Below are positions 8,156 to 16,716 of a stretch of 64,000 nucleotides of DNA, piece by piece (within the stretch, counting starts at the first letter, position 1; the number at the start of each line of letters is the position of its first letter). Location: NCBI RefSeq assembly GCF_002502735.1, contig NZ_DAQC01000001.1, forward strand, positions 55,229-119,228, in the 5' to 3' direction. The position numbers and the translations under genes were made by a program. The stretch is from Methanoregula sp. UBA64. GTDB lineage: Archaea > Halobacteriota > Methanomicrobia > Methanomicrobiales > Methanospirillaceae. The notes under the pieces were generated by a model. The model was not told the DNA's origin. It saw nothing but the letters and a program-made list of their open reading frames with translations, and ran no database searches.

Positions 8156-9262
8156 TTATATCCGGATCAGCTCGTAGGTGCGGCTGCCCAGCCCGAGCTC
8201 CTCGGCATACCGGAGCTGGCGCGGGCCGTCGGTGTTCGGCCGCATCCCGGCAAACTTGTCGTCGCCCGGTTCGTGGTGGTGGGTCAGGAAGGATTCCTTA
8301 AAGCCCGGCTGTTTGTTCACGAGATCGCAGGCCGCCGCATCGATTGCCACCGGGTCGGTGGAGGCAAGGATGCCGATATCCGGCACGATCGAGGCATCGC
8401 TCCACGGCACGCAGTCGCAGTCGGGCGTGATCCGGGTAAGGAAACTGAGGTAGCCCACCCGGCCTTCCTTTCCTTTTACCGCACCGTACGCGTACTCGAC
8501 CATCCGCTCGGTAAAGAGCGGGATCTCGGTCTCCCAGTCGATATCGATGGCATGGGACGGGCAGACCGTCATGCACTCAAAGCAGCCGATGCAGAGGTTC
8601 CGGTTAATAACGGACTTTTTCTCGACAAGCGTGATCGCCGACTTCGGGCAGACCCGCGTGCACTTCCCGCACCCTATACAGAGATCGTTTATGGTGTACG
8701 GCTTAGCCTGGTGCTGGTCGCGCTTTCCCGCGGGCGGTGCGCAGCCCATGGCGAGGTTTTTAATCGCCCCGCCAAAGCCGGCTATCTCGTGGCCCTTGAA
8801 GTGGGTCATCACGATCATGCTGTCCGCTGCAACGATGTCGCCTGCAATCGTGACCGTTTGGAAATGGTTTTTCCGGATCTCGACCGGTGCGGTATTCTTC
8901 CCGGACAGGCCGTCGGCGATGATCACCGGTGCCCCGACCACAGCGTAATCGAAGCCGTGGAGGATGGCCGTGGTGATGTGATCGACGGCGTTTGCACGGC
9001 TCCCGAGATACAGGGTGTTGGTGTCGGTTACAAACGGCAGGGCCCCTGCGGCCTTTACCTTCTCCACGACCTGCCGGACAAAGACCGGGCTGATGTAGGA
9101 GTCGTTTCCCTTCTCGCCGAAGTGGAGTTTTATCGCGGTTTTGTCCTGTTTGTGGATACAGGACGACATCCCCGCCGCATCAAAGAGCTTTCGTACCTTT
9201 GCCTCGGTACTGTCCTCGGGCGACCTTGCCCGGAGGCTGGCAAACCAGACCTTGCTTGTCAT
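8156..9262 (-). CDS. DUF362 protein with two [4Fe-4S] clusters
   Basis: A 368-residue protein: a DUF362 region (about residues 35-190, with LHFGEKGN and MTHFKGHEIAGFGG) interrupted by a ferredoxin module with CIGCGKCTRVCP and CIGCFECMTVCP, eight cysteines for two [4Fe-4S] clusters, then the C-terminal part of DUF362. Such proteins are widespread in methanogens and are presumed redox proteins; their reaction is unknown. It is a single gene facing away from its upstream neighbour. Confidence 0.9.
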   Translation of the reverse strand: MTSKVWFASLRARSPEDSTEAKVRKLFDAAGMSSCIHKQDKTAIKLHFGEKGNDSYISPVFVRQVVEKVKAAGALPFVTDTNTLYLGSRANAVDHITTAILHGFDYAVVGAPVIIADGLSGKNTAPVEIRKNHFQTVTIAGDIVAADSMIVMTHFKGHEIAGFGGAIKNLAMGCAPPAGKRDQHQAKPYTINDLCIGCGKCTRVCPKSAITLVEKKSVINRNLCIGCFECMTVCPSHAIDIDWETEIPLFTERMVEYAYGAVKGKEGRVGYLSFLTRITPDCDCVPWSDASIVPDIGILASTDPVAIDAAACDLVNKQPGFKESFLTHHHEPGDDKFAGMRPNTDGPRQLRYAEELGLGSRTYELIRI

Positions 9263-9355
9263 ACCGGATTCTCCCTCTTTTCCGGGATTGGTTGCCCGGG
9301 GTATTGAGCGTTCGTACCGCGTGCGCTTTCAGGCAGGTGAAAAAAAGAAAAAAAG

Positions 9356-9844
9356 TTACTTTCTCTTGGAAAGTTCGTGGTCGAGATAGAAGAGGTGCCC
9401 GGGAATATCTCCGACGGTCTTTATCTTCTCGCAGATTGTGGCTGCGTTTGCTTCCTCTTCGACCTGTTCTTTCACGAACCACTGGAGCATCTCGAAGGTT
9501 GCGTGGTCCTTCTCCTTAACCGCGAGGTCCACGAGGGCATCGATCATGCCGGTCACCTTCTGCTCGTGGGCGTATACCTCTTCAAAGACCTTGCCGGCGG
9601 ACGTCCACTTGGCTTTGGGGGCCTCGATCTCCCCGAGCGAAACCTTTCCCTGCCGGGCGATGATATACTCGTAGATCTTCATCGCATGGTTCCGTTCTTC
9701 GCCCGACTGGACCATCATCCACCCGGCAAACCCTTTGAGGTTCTGGGTCTCGAACCAGGCCGACATACCAAGGTAGAGGTAGGACGAATAGAGTTCGCGG
9801 TTGACCTGTTTGTTCAGGGCTTCTTCTATGGTTTTTGAGAGCAT
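9356..9844 (-). CDS. ftn: ferritin
   Basis: A 162-residue non-haem ferritin. The ferroxidase ligands lie in LNKQVNRELYSSYLY (the Glu of helix A) and GEERNHAMKIYEY (the ExxH of helix B), with further acidic residues downstream. The product should assemble into a 24-subunit cage that oxidises and stores iron in the cytosol. A strong AAGGAGG sits about 11 bases before the ATG, and a TTATTAAAA box lies about 50 bases upstream, so it has its own promoter. Confidence 0.95.
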   Translation of the reverse strand: MLSKTIEEALNKQVNRELYSSYLYLGMSAWFETQNLKGFAGWMMVQSGEERNHAMKIYEYIIARQGKVSLGEIEAPKAKWTSAGKVFEEVYAHEQKVTGMIDALVDLAVKEKDHATFEMLQWFVKEQVEEEANAATICEKIKTVGDIPGHLFYLDHELSKRK

Positions 9845-9859
9845 ATCCGGAAAAACCTC

Positions 9860-9900
9860 CTTTTATGCGAGTAGTTGGTTTGTCTTTTAATAATGCTATC
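9860..9900 (-). promoter_or_regulatory. ferritin promoter and ribosome binding site
   Basis: Reading the reverse strand, ATTATTAAAAG (near 9886-9896) is a TATA-like box and AAGGAGG (near 9857-9864) a strong ribosome binding site before the ATG at 9844. No clear iron-regulator palindrome is seen. Confidence 0.4.
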
Positions 9901-9976
9901 GCAGGTGACAGTTCCTGCACCGTGAATCAATAATAAAAAAGCAAAAAAAAGAAACGGGGCCGGGGGAACGCACCGG

Positions 9977-10435
9977 TTATTTCCGGACGTGCCGGCTCTC
10001 TTCCTTGATATCCAGGATGATCTCCAGTTCGAGCGACTTTGCATATGCCACCTCGGCCTCCTCGCTCTTCCCGGTCTCTTCAAGGCAGATGCCCCGGAGA
10101 TACCAGGCCTCTGCATCGTTTGCATTTAAGGAGACGGCCCGGGTAGCTGCCGCAAGGGCCGGGGCGTACTGTTCGAGCGAATAGAGGGCGAGCGCCTTTT
10201 TTGCGAGGGCTTCTGCCCAGTTCGGGTTGACCGCGAGCGCCCGGTCGCAGTCGACAATCCCGGCCTTGTACTCCCCCATGTCGATCTTTATTGCAGCCCG
10301 CAGGGTATATGCCGCGGTGTTTTTCGGTTCGAGCAGGATTGCCTGGTCTGCATGGGCAAGCGCTTCTTTGTACTTCGTCTGTTTCAGATAGCTCTCCGCC
10401 CGTTTCAAAAAACGGGTTGCCTGACTTTCCGGCAC
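9977..10435 (-). CDS. tetratricopeptide repeat protein
   Basis: A 152-residue soluble protein made almost wholly of about four TPR units, seen in the recurring pattern YKEALAHADQAILLEPKN, YKAGIVDCDRALAVNPNW, YAPALAAATRAVSLNAND and KSEEAEVAYAKSLELE. TPR arrays bind other proteins. The gene begins 40 bases after the preceding hypothetical gene on the same strand and is probably co-transcribed, so the two products may act together. The partner is unknown. Confidence 0.9.
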   Translation of the reverse strand: MPESQATRFLKRAESYLKQTKYKEALAHADQAILLEPKNTAAYTLRAAIKIDMGEYKAGIVDCDRALAVNPNWAEALAKKALALYSLEQYAPALAAATRAVSLNANDAEAWYLRGICLEETGKSEEAEVAYAKSLELEIILDIKEESRHVRK

Positions 10436-10475
10436 GGTTTTTACCCCCTTTTTGTATGATGTAATATCTGGTATC

Positions 10476-11495
10476 TCATGATCTGCCCCCGTTCAGGTTC
10501 TGGTCGTCGATAAGGTCCCCGAAGATCTTCCTGAGGGCCTCGTGCTCGTAGGTCTCCGACTTTTCCAGTGCATTGAGCAGGTGTTTGGGCTTCTCCCAGA
10601 TAAACCAGTCCTTCATTGTCATGTACGCGGTGAGCGCATTGGTCATGGCAACGCCCGATTTGTAGAGATCGGCAAAATAGTCGATGGTGATCTCGCCGTT
10701 CCAGTCGATTTGCAGGTATTTCTCCATGATCTCGAGCATGTTGTCCCCGAAGACTTTCGACTGGTACCAGGCCGTGTGCGTCCAGCGCGTGGTCAGCATC
10801 TCTTTTACTTCCAGGTGGTCGAACTTCTTCATCTGGGGGATGTTCACGACCGGCATGAGCTTGTCGGAGGGGAGCGTCTTTGCAAGATAGAGGTCCCGGG
10901 CATAGAACATGGACTTGTCGAGCACGAAATACCTGCGCGGGATGATCTCCATCATGTCCGACATCTCGTCCATGTCTTTCTTGCCGTCTTTTAAAAGGAT
11001 ATAGAGCTGGGTCTTTCTGAGCTGCTCCATGCGGTGGTAGACCCTGGCATTCACGATCGGGTTCCAGGGAAGTTCGTTGAGATCGTCGTGGAACTGCCGG
11101 TAGAGCATAAAGAGCATCTCGATGAGCTTCTTTACCGGGAGTTTCTTGTCCTTCTTTGCCTCGTCCTTTAAGGTATCGAAGTAGATCTGCCGCATGCCCC
11201 GGTATACCGAATCGGCATCGTACGAACAGACCCGGTACCCGCCCCGCTCTTCTGCCGCACCCTTGACAAGCAGGTACGTGCACTGCTTGGCGATGACAAA
11301 GTCCTTTAAAAGACCGATGTAGTTGGCAGGAAAGATGATGATGTTCTTGTCGATGTTGTAGGTATAGACATCGATCAGCGTTCCCGCCGGTTCCGCCTCG
11401 GGTTTGCGCAAAAGGGTGATCTCGGTATCGAGCAGGCGTTCAGCCTCTGCAATATACCTGCGGATAGGCTTTGAGAGGGGCATGTTGGTCTTCAT
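10476..11495 (-). CDS. conserved hypothetical protein, 339 residues
   Basis: I do not recognise this family. The ATG at 11495 is preferred over the in-frame GTG at 11507 because a GGGAG lies about 11 bases before it; the ATG at 11483 is also possible. The protein is soluble, highly charged, and rich in aromatic and methionine residues, with no Cys motif, Walker motif or zinc-binding HExxH visible. Segments such as WNPIVNARVYHRMEQL and EMLTTRWTHTAWYQSK look like conserved helices. It leads a two-gene unit with the TPR protein, which suggests a role in a protein complex, though that is inference. Confidence 0.75.
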   Translation of the reverse strand: MKTNMPLSKPIRRYIAEAERLLDTEITLLRKPEAEPAGTLIDVYTYNIDKNIIIFPANYIGLLKDFVIAKQCTYLLVKGAAEERGGYRVCSYDADSVYRGMRQIYFDTLKDEAKKDKKLPVKKLIEMLFMLYRQFHDDLNELPWNPIVNARVYHRMEQLRKTQLYILLKDGKKDMDEMSDMMEIIPRRYFVLDKSMFYARDLYLAKTLPSDKLMPVVNIPQMKKFDHLEVKEMLTTRWTHTAWYQSKVFGDNMLEIMEKYLQIDWNGEITIDYFADLYKSGVAMTNALTAYMTMKDWFIWEKPKHLLNALEKSETYEHEALRKIFGDLIDDQNLNGGRS

Positions 11496-11620
11496 GACCG
11501 GACACACTCCCGGTACCAGCGGTATGGCGTAGGGTCTGCCACTGTATCGCGTTAAGTTTACCTTTTATATAAAAAAAGATTAGGATTTGTTGTTTGCGTT
11601 TCCGAAAAGTGCCCCGGGCC

Positions 11621-12220
11621 TTAGCGTTTTCGGGGCCCGGCAAGGGAGTGGATGAACCCGGTAAACGGGTTCTGTTTTTTGGGCCGAAAGACCCCCTGGT
11701 TGACGTATTTTACGTCCTCGATCGAGAAGAATGCCCCGGGGTTGGTCTCCTCGATATGCCGGGTAATCCGGGGGAGATCGTCGCGGTTGACCAGCGAGAT
11801 GATCATCTTGACCCCGCCCCGGGCGCCTTTGGCATCGAGGATGGTCGAGCCGTAGTTTTCCGCCTGCAAAAACTGCTGGATGGCTTCGCCGGTGCCGTCG
11901 GTCGTGATGATACGCATGATCACCATGCCGATCGAGAGTTTCTCCTCGATGACAAGGCCCACGTACGTCCCGAGCGCAAACCCGAAGGCATAGGCAAGGA
12001 AGTACGAGACATTGGAAAGGTTGTTGAGCACCCCGACGATGGCAAGGAGCCAGATGATGATCTCGAAGAATGCGATCACCGGGGCCAGGTACTTCATGCC
12101 CTTGGACAAAAAGACGATCCGGAGCGTCTCCATGCAGACGTTTGCTACCTGCGCGAGAAAGATGAGGACTGGCAGGATGAGCCAGTTGAAGAGATCGGGG
12201 CTGACGAGATAGAATGCCAT
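11621..12220 (-). CDS. UPF0316/DUF2179 membrane protein
   Basis: A 199-residue protein with three N-terminal membrane helices (about residues 12-30, 42-62, 70-92) and a C-terminal soluble DUF2179 domain (about residues 105-175) with GYGSTILDAKGARGG-like sequence (NYGSTILDAKGARGGVKM). Members are found in bacteria and archaea; related DUF2179 domains may sense ligands, but function is unproven. It starts at an ATG with a TATA-like GATATACC about 80 bases upstream on the reverse strand, so it is probably expressed alone. Confidence 0.85.
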   Translation of the reverse strand: MAFYLVSPDLFNWLILPVLIFLAQVANVCMETLRIVFLSKGMKYLAPVIAFFEIIIWLLAIVGVLNNLSNVSYFLAYAFGFALGTYVGLVIEEKLSIGMVIMRIITTDGTGEAIQQFLQAENYGSTILDAKGARGGVKMIISLVNRDDLPRITRHIEETNPGAFFSIEDVKYVNQGVFRPKKQNPFTGFIHSLAGPRKR

Positions 12221-12407
12221 AATGCATGCCTTCTGTCGGTCGTATAGGGGACCGGACGCCGGTGACTGTTGCTAAATTGCAAATCATATGCTGTCGTTGG
12301 TATATCAAGATTACGGGAAAATATGCCCAAAAAAAGGAAATTTGGAGAGTTACGCCCCATCGCGCGGAGGAGCACGCCCGGATTGGCGGGCCCCCTCCGG
12401 CCCGGGA

Positions 12408-12548
12408 TCAGGCGTACTTTGCCGGATCCGAATCGAACTTCTTCTTGCAGCCCGGGGCGCAGAAATAGTACTTCTTTCCCTTGTACTCGCTCGTGAATTT
12501 CGCCGTCTTTTCATCGACGGTCATCTTGCAGATCGGATCGATTGCCAT
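12408..12548 (-). CDS. YHS-domain metal-binding small protein
   Basis: A 46-residue protein that is essentially one YHS domain: DPICKMTVDE, then YFCAPGCKKKF, giving the Cys residues that bind a metal such as copper. A perfect GGAGGT lies seven bases before the ATG, in the 13-base gap after the copA stop codon, so it is the last gene of the copper operon. Fused or free YHS/TRASH domains are known near copper ATPases, where they are thought to act as metal carriers or sensors. Confidence 0.85.
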   Translation of the reverse strand: MAIDPICKMTVDEKTAKFTSEYKGKKYYFCAPGCKKKFDSDPAKYA

Positions 12549-12561
12549 GGACCTACCTCCG

Positions 12562-14994
12562 TTATGATTCCTTCTTTGCTTCCGGTATATACCCTTTGAG
12601 GAGGAGCGAGAGCGTAACGACCGTGACCGAACTTGCGGCCATGGCAAGGGCGGCGAGCTCCGGCCGGAAGACAAAGCCGAAGAACGGGTACAGGAGACCG
12701 GCTCCCACCGGGATGAGCGCCGAATTGTAGGCAAAGGCCCAGAAGATGTTGCCCCGGATCCTGCCCATCACTTTTTTCGAGAGTTCGAGTGCCGCGACCG
12801 CATCGAGCAGGTCGTCTTTTACGAGCACGATCTCACCGCTCTCGATGGCGATATCGGTCCCGCTCCCGATGGCGATCCCGACATCTGCCTGCGCGAGCGC
12901 CGGGGCATCGTTGATCCCGTCGCCGACAAAGGCAACGACCTCTTTCTTCTCCTGGAGTGCGCGGACTTCCTGTGCCTTCCGGTCGGGGAGGACTTCGGCC
13001 ACTACCCGGTCGATGCCGGCCTTCTTTGCGATGGCCTCCGCCGTGCGCCGGTTGTCGCCGGTCACCATGACAACCGCGATCCCGTGCTCCTTAAAGCGCC
13101 GGACTGCATCCGTGCTCGTCTCTTTTAAGGTATCTGCAATGGCGATGACGCCTGCCACCTGTCCGCCGGCGGCAAGGATGACTGCGGTTTTTCCCTCCTG
13201 CTCGAATGCCTGGATCGTTGCTTCAAGATCGGCCGGGATGCCGATGCCCCGTTCCTGCATGAGCGTGCGGTTGCCTGCAAGTACTTCCTCGCCGAGCACT
13301 TTTGCATAAACGCCTTTCCCGCCGAGGGTGTCGAAGGATTCTGCGGTCTCCTGTAGTGCGCCCTTTGCCTCCGCGGCCCGGACCACTGCCTGTGCGAGCG
13401 GGTGGGCGGAGTTCTTCTCTACTGCCGCCGCAAGGGAGAGGAGAGTTGCCTCGCTGATACCGACAGCGATGAGATCGGTTACCTCCGGCTTTCCTTTCGT
13501 GAGCGTGCCGGTCTTGTCGAGGATGACGGTCGTCACCTTCTCCCCGTTTTCGAGCGCCTCGCCGTTCCGGATCAGGATCCCGAGCTCCGCCCCACGGCCG
13601 ATCCCCACCGTGACCGCAGTCGGCGTGGCAAGGCCGAGCGCACACGGGCAGGCCACCACGAGGACCGAGATCAGGGTGGTGAGCGCAAAGAGGAGCGATG
13701 AGCCGAGGAGGAAGTACCAGACGGCAAAGGCAGAGAACGCGATGAGGAGGACTGCCGGGATAAAGTATGTGACCGCGACATCGGCAATCCGCTGCACGGG
13801 GGGTTTTGACCCCTGCGCGTCCTCGACGAGTTTTATGATCTGCGCGAGCACTGTGTCCCGGCCGACTTTTGCGGCTTTTACCGAGAGGACGCCGTTCGTG
13901 CTGATGGTACCGCCCACAACACTGCTTCCTTTTGTTTTCAGGGGCGGGACCGGTTCGCCGGTGATCATCGATTCGTCAACATAGCTTTCGCCGGCAACGA
14001 CCTCGCCGTCCACCGGTATCCGGTTGCCGGGTTTGACAACCACGATGTCGCCGACAGCGAGATCCTCTGCGGCAACCTCGACCTCTTTTCCCTCCCGGAT
14101 TACGGTCGCGGTCTTTGCCTGGAGGCCGGCGAGTTTTTTGATTGCATCCGAGGTCCGGCCCTTTGCCCGGGCCTCGAGGTACCGCCCGAGCATGAGGAAT
14201 GCCGCGAGCATGATCGCGGTATCGTAGAACATGTAGTCGCTGGTGAGCACGATAGAAAACGTGCCCATCACGCTCGCCACGTACGCAACCCCCGTGCCCA
14301 TGGCGTACATGACGTCCATCGAGAGGGTCCGGTTTTTGAGCGCCGTGAGTGCTGCCTTAAAGATCGGGTAGGCAACGTACGCAAAGACCGGGGTGGAGAC
14401 GATCAGCATCCCGTAGGCAAGCGCCTGCATGGAGATCCCGAGCGGCACCCACATGAGGACCATGAGCGGGATGCTTACGGCAAACCCGATGACAAACCGC
14501 ATGAACTTGTCGTGGAGGTCCGCTTCGCGGGCGGCCTTCTCCTCGACATCGCTTGATTCTCCGGCAATCCCGAGGTACTGGTACCCGTCGTCCTCGATCG
14601 CCTTTTTCATATCCGCCACGGTCGTTACCGAGGGGTTGTAGGTAACGTAGGCCCGTTCGTTTGCAAGGTTGACGTTTGCGGTTATCACGCCGGGCAGTGC
14701 CCGGAGCGCTGCCTCGACGGTCTGGACGCAGGTGGCACACATCATCCCGCCGACTTTTATGACCACCTCGCGGTTGGTCACATCGTACCCGGCGTCCCGC
14801 ACCGCTTTCTCAAGCTCGGCAAGGCTCGTCTTTTTTGGATCGAACTCCACGCGGGCGGTCTCGGTCCCGAAGTTTACCTGTGCACTGCTGACGTCCTTTA
14901 CCCCGGAAAGGGCTTCTTCTACCGTAACAGCGCAGGTGGCACAGTGCATCCCGGTAATTTTCAGTTCGGCGTTCTTTTTTTCCGGTTCCGGCAC
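12562..14994 (-). CDS. copA: Cu(+)-exporting P1B-type ATPase
   Basis: An 810-residue copper ATPase that pumps Cu(+) out across the membrane. Two N-terminal HMA domains carry GMHCATC and GMMCATC. The transport helices show CPC in VACPCALG, YN in FAYNSA and MxxSS in MAASS, the set that defines Cu(+) specificity (P1B-1). The phosphorylation site is DKTGTL, with SAHP and GDGINDAP also intact. It starts with GTG at 14994, four bases after the end of the copper-chaperone gene, and a YHS gene follows. A copper-responsive promoter before the chaperone gene probably drives all three. Confidence 0.96.
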   Translation of the reverse strand: MPEPEKKNAELKITGMHCATCAVTVEEALSGVKDVSSAQVNFGTETARVEFDPKKTSLAELEKAVRDAGYDVTNREVVIKVGGMMCATCVQTVEAALRALPGVITANVNLANERAYVTYNPSVTTVADMKKAIEDDGYQYLGIAGESSDVEEKAAREADLHDKFMRFVIGFAVSIPLMVLMWVPLGISMQALAYGMLIVSTPVFAYVAYPIFKAALTALKNRTLSMDVMYAMGTGVAYVASVMGTFSIVLTSDYMFYDTAIMLAAFLMLGRYLEARAKGRTSDAIKKLAGLQAKTATVIREGKEVEVAAEDLAVGDIVVVKPGNRIPVDGEVVAGESYVDESMITGEPVPPLKTKGSSVVGGTISTNGVLSVKAAKVGRDTVLAQIIKLVEDAQGSKPPVQRIADVAVTYFIPAVLLIAFSAFAVWYFLLGSSLLFALTTLISVLVVACPCALGLATPTAVTVGIGRGAELGILIRNGEALENGEKVTTVILDKTGTLTKGKPEVTDLIAVGISEATLLSLAAAVEKNSAHPLAQAVVRAAEAKGALQETAESFDTLGGKGVYAKVLGEEVLAGNRTLMQERGIGIPADLEATIQAFEQEGKTAVILAAGGQVAGVIAIADTLKETSTDAVRRFKEHGIAVVMVTGDNRRTAEAIAKKAGIDRVVAEVLPDRKAQEVRALQEKKEVVAFVGDGINDAPALAQADVGIAIGSGTDIAIESGEIVLVKDDLLDAVAALELSKKVMGRIRGNIFWAFAYNSALIPVGAGLLYPFFGFVFRPELAALAMAASSVTVVTLSLLLKGYIPEAKKES

Positions 14995-14997
14995 AGG

Positions 14998-15240
14998 TCA
15001 AGCCCCCGTTACGATCCCGAGGAACTGGTATCCTGCACCGGTGATGGCTTTTTCCATCTCTTCCGGTGAAGTACGCGAAGGATCGAATACCACCGCCACC
15101 TGCTTCTTCTCCAGGGTTACCGTGGCCTGGAGAACGCCGGGCAGCCTGCCCAGGGCCGTCTCCACCCGCTTTGCGCAGTGGGCGCACATCATTTTGCCAA
15201 CGCCGATTACGATCTCCTGTTGTGTTCCCGTACCTGTCAT
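14998..15240 (-). CDS. copZ: HMA-domain copper chaperone
   Basis: An 80-residue protein with one heavy-metal-associated domain, MMCAHCAKRVETALG, whose CxxC pair binds Cu(+). It would hand copper to CopA in the same operon. The ATG at 15240 is chosen because GAGGAG precedes it by six bases; the frame is open further upstream but lacks such a site. The domain is closely similar to the HMA domains of CopA, as expected of a duplicated module. Confidence 0.85.
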   Translation of the reverse strand: MTGTGTQQEIVIGVGKMMCAHCAKRVETALGRLPGVLQATVTLEKKQVAVVFDPSRTSPEEMEKAITGAGYQFLGIVTGA

Positions 15241-15666
15241 CGTCTCCTCTCCCGGGAAATAACCTCCCCGGTCCTGACCCGACCGCCGGATGCCGTTCTG
15301 GTTATCGGTAATGGGTAAATGATTACTGAACAATATGGTAATTAATACTCTTGGAATAGGACACTTTTTTTTTAAAAAAAAAAGCGTGTCATAAGGAAGA
15401 TGAAATTTTCTGCCCCCGGAATATGCGATCCGGGACGCTTTTTTGGCAGGAATCCGGTGACCCTGCGATTGAATTATTCCCTTTTTCTTAACATCGCAGT
15501 AATGTTATGATTATTATTTTAGGCATATCTATATACTATCATTAGAAATTATCACACTGTCACATGGCACCGCTTTATCCTGTTACCCATCGGGGTTACT
15601 GGTGCTGCAATACGCATACCCTTACCAAAAGAGGCGCTTGATTAATCTTTTTAGGAGAGATTTGTG
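15241..15666. other. divergent control region between the copper operon and a signalling operon
   Basis: 426 bases without a gene. GTAAATGATTAC (15315-15326) is a small palindrome near a GGTAATTAATAC stretch, about 75 to 100 bases before copZ, and could be a metal-regulator site. GACAC, nine T, ten A, GC, GTGTC (15360-15390) is a long inverted repeat. TATATA at 15530-15535 suits the forward operon and implies a leader of about 105 bases before the ATG at 15667. An AGGAGAG lies nine bases before that ATG. Confidence 0.5.
15530..15535 (+). promoter_or_regulatory. TATA box of the first signalling operon
   Basis: TATATA in the context TCTATATACTATC predicts transcription from about 15558, giving the four-gene operon a leader of roughly 105 bases. 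Confidence 0.45.
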
Positions 15667-16716
15667 ATGGCCGGCCGTATCCTGGTAGTCGAAGATGAAG
15701 TGGTCATTGCAATGGAGATCGAGTCGGTCCTCCAGCAGATGGGGTACGAGGTCATCGGCCCGGTCATGACCGGCCAGGACGCCATCGTGATGACCGCCGA
15801 GAAGCGCCCCGACCTCATCCTCATGGATATCCGGCTCAAGGGCGATCTCGACGGGATCTCGGCGGCCGAGCATATCTACCACCTGTACAGGATCCCGGTC
15901 ATCTTTCTGACCGCCCACTCGGACCCAAAGACCGTGGACAAGGCCATTGCCACCCACCCGTTCGGGTATCTCATCAAACCGTTCCGGAAAAACGAGCTCT
16001 ATACCTCGATAGAGATCGCGCTCTACAAGCACCGGGCATTCTTTGCCGAGCAGGAATTAAAACGCGAGCTTTTCAAGGCCACCGTCATCGACCATATCAC
16101 CCAGTACGATATCTTCAACAAGGCGCTCGCCATCAACGGGTACATCGAACTGATCGGGCAGGATCTTCCGCCCGACTCCCCCGACCAGGAATATATTAAA
16201 AAAGCCGGCGATCTGGTCCGCCATATCCGCAACCGGATACGGTTCGAAGGGGAGTACAGCAAGCTCGGGCACAAGACCGAAGAATGGCAGGATATCGGGC
16301 ACCTGATCCGTTCGGCAGCCGATGCAGTGCCGCTGAAAAATATTATCGTGGAAAATACCACCGAACCGCTGGAGATCTTTGCCGACCCGCTCTTTTCCCA
16401 GGTCTTTTATCACCTCTTCGAGAACGCCCTCCGTCACGGGGGACATGTCGATCATATAACGATCAGCCTGCGGGAAGAAGGCGATCACGGGATCCTCGTA
16501 GTCGAGGACAACGGCGAGGGTATCCCGGAACCTCAGAAAAAAGGACTGTTCTCCCATAACATCCAGTATGGCGGCGGCAAGGGTCTCTTCCTCGTGCAGG
16601 AGATTCTCGAGATCAGCGGGATGACGATCGTGGAGACCGGCAGGCCCGGTGTCGGGGCCCGTTTCGAGATCACCGTCCCCGGCCTGCAGTACCGGAGGAA
16701 ATTCCGTGAGCTCTGA
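15667..16716 (+). CDS. receiver-kinase protein with degenerate H-box
   Basis: 349 residues: a receiver domain (1-125) with phospho-acceptor Asp in LILMDIRLKG and the conserved KPF, a helical dimerisation segment (about 135-185) and a HATPase domain (about 225-340). ATP-binding boxes are intact: NALRHG, VEDNGEG and GGGKGLFL. The position normally holding the phosphorylated His is Tyr147 (ITQYDIFNK; codon TAC at 16105-16107), while the related kinase at 25225 has ITRHDIQNK. It may be a pseudokinase, a partner in a heterodimer, or an allosteric ATPase. Start: ATG at 15667 is favoured over the adjacent GTG. It overlaps the next gene by 11 bases. Confidence 0.85.
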   Translation: MAGRILVVEDEVVIAMEIESVLQQMGYEVIGPVMTGQDAIVMTAEKRPDLILMDIRLKGDLDGISAAEHIYHLYRIPVIFLTAHSDPKTVDKAIATHPFGYLIKPFRKNELYTSIEIALYKHRAFFAEQELKRELFKATVIDHITQYDIFNKALAINGYIELIGQDLPPDSPDQEYIKKAGDLVRHIRNRIRFEGEYSKLGHKTEEWQDIGHLIRSAADAVPLKNIIVENTTEPLEIFADPLFSQVFYHLFENALRHGGHVDHITISLREEGDHGILVVEDNGEGIPEPQKKGLFSHNIQYGGGKGLFLVQEILEISGMTIVETGRPGVGARFEITVPGLQYRRKFREL

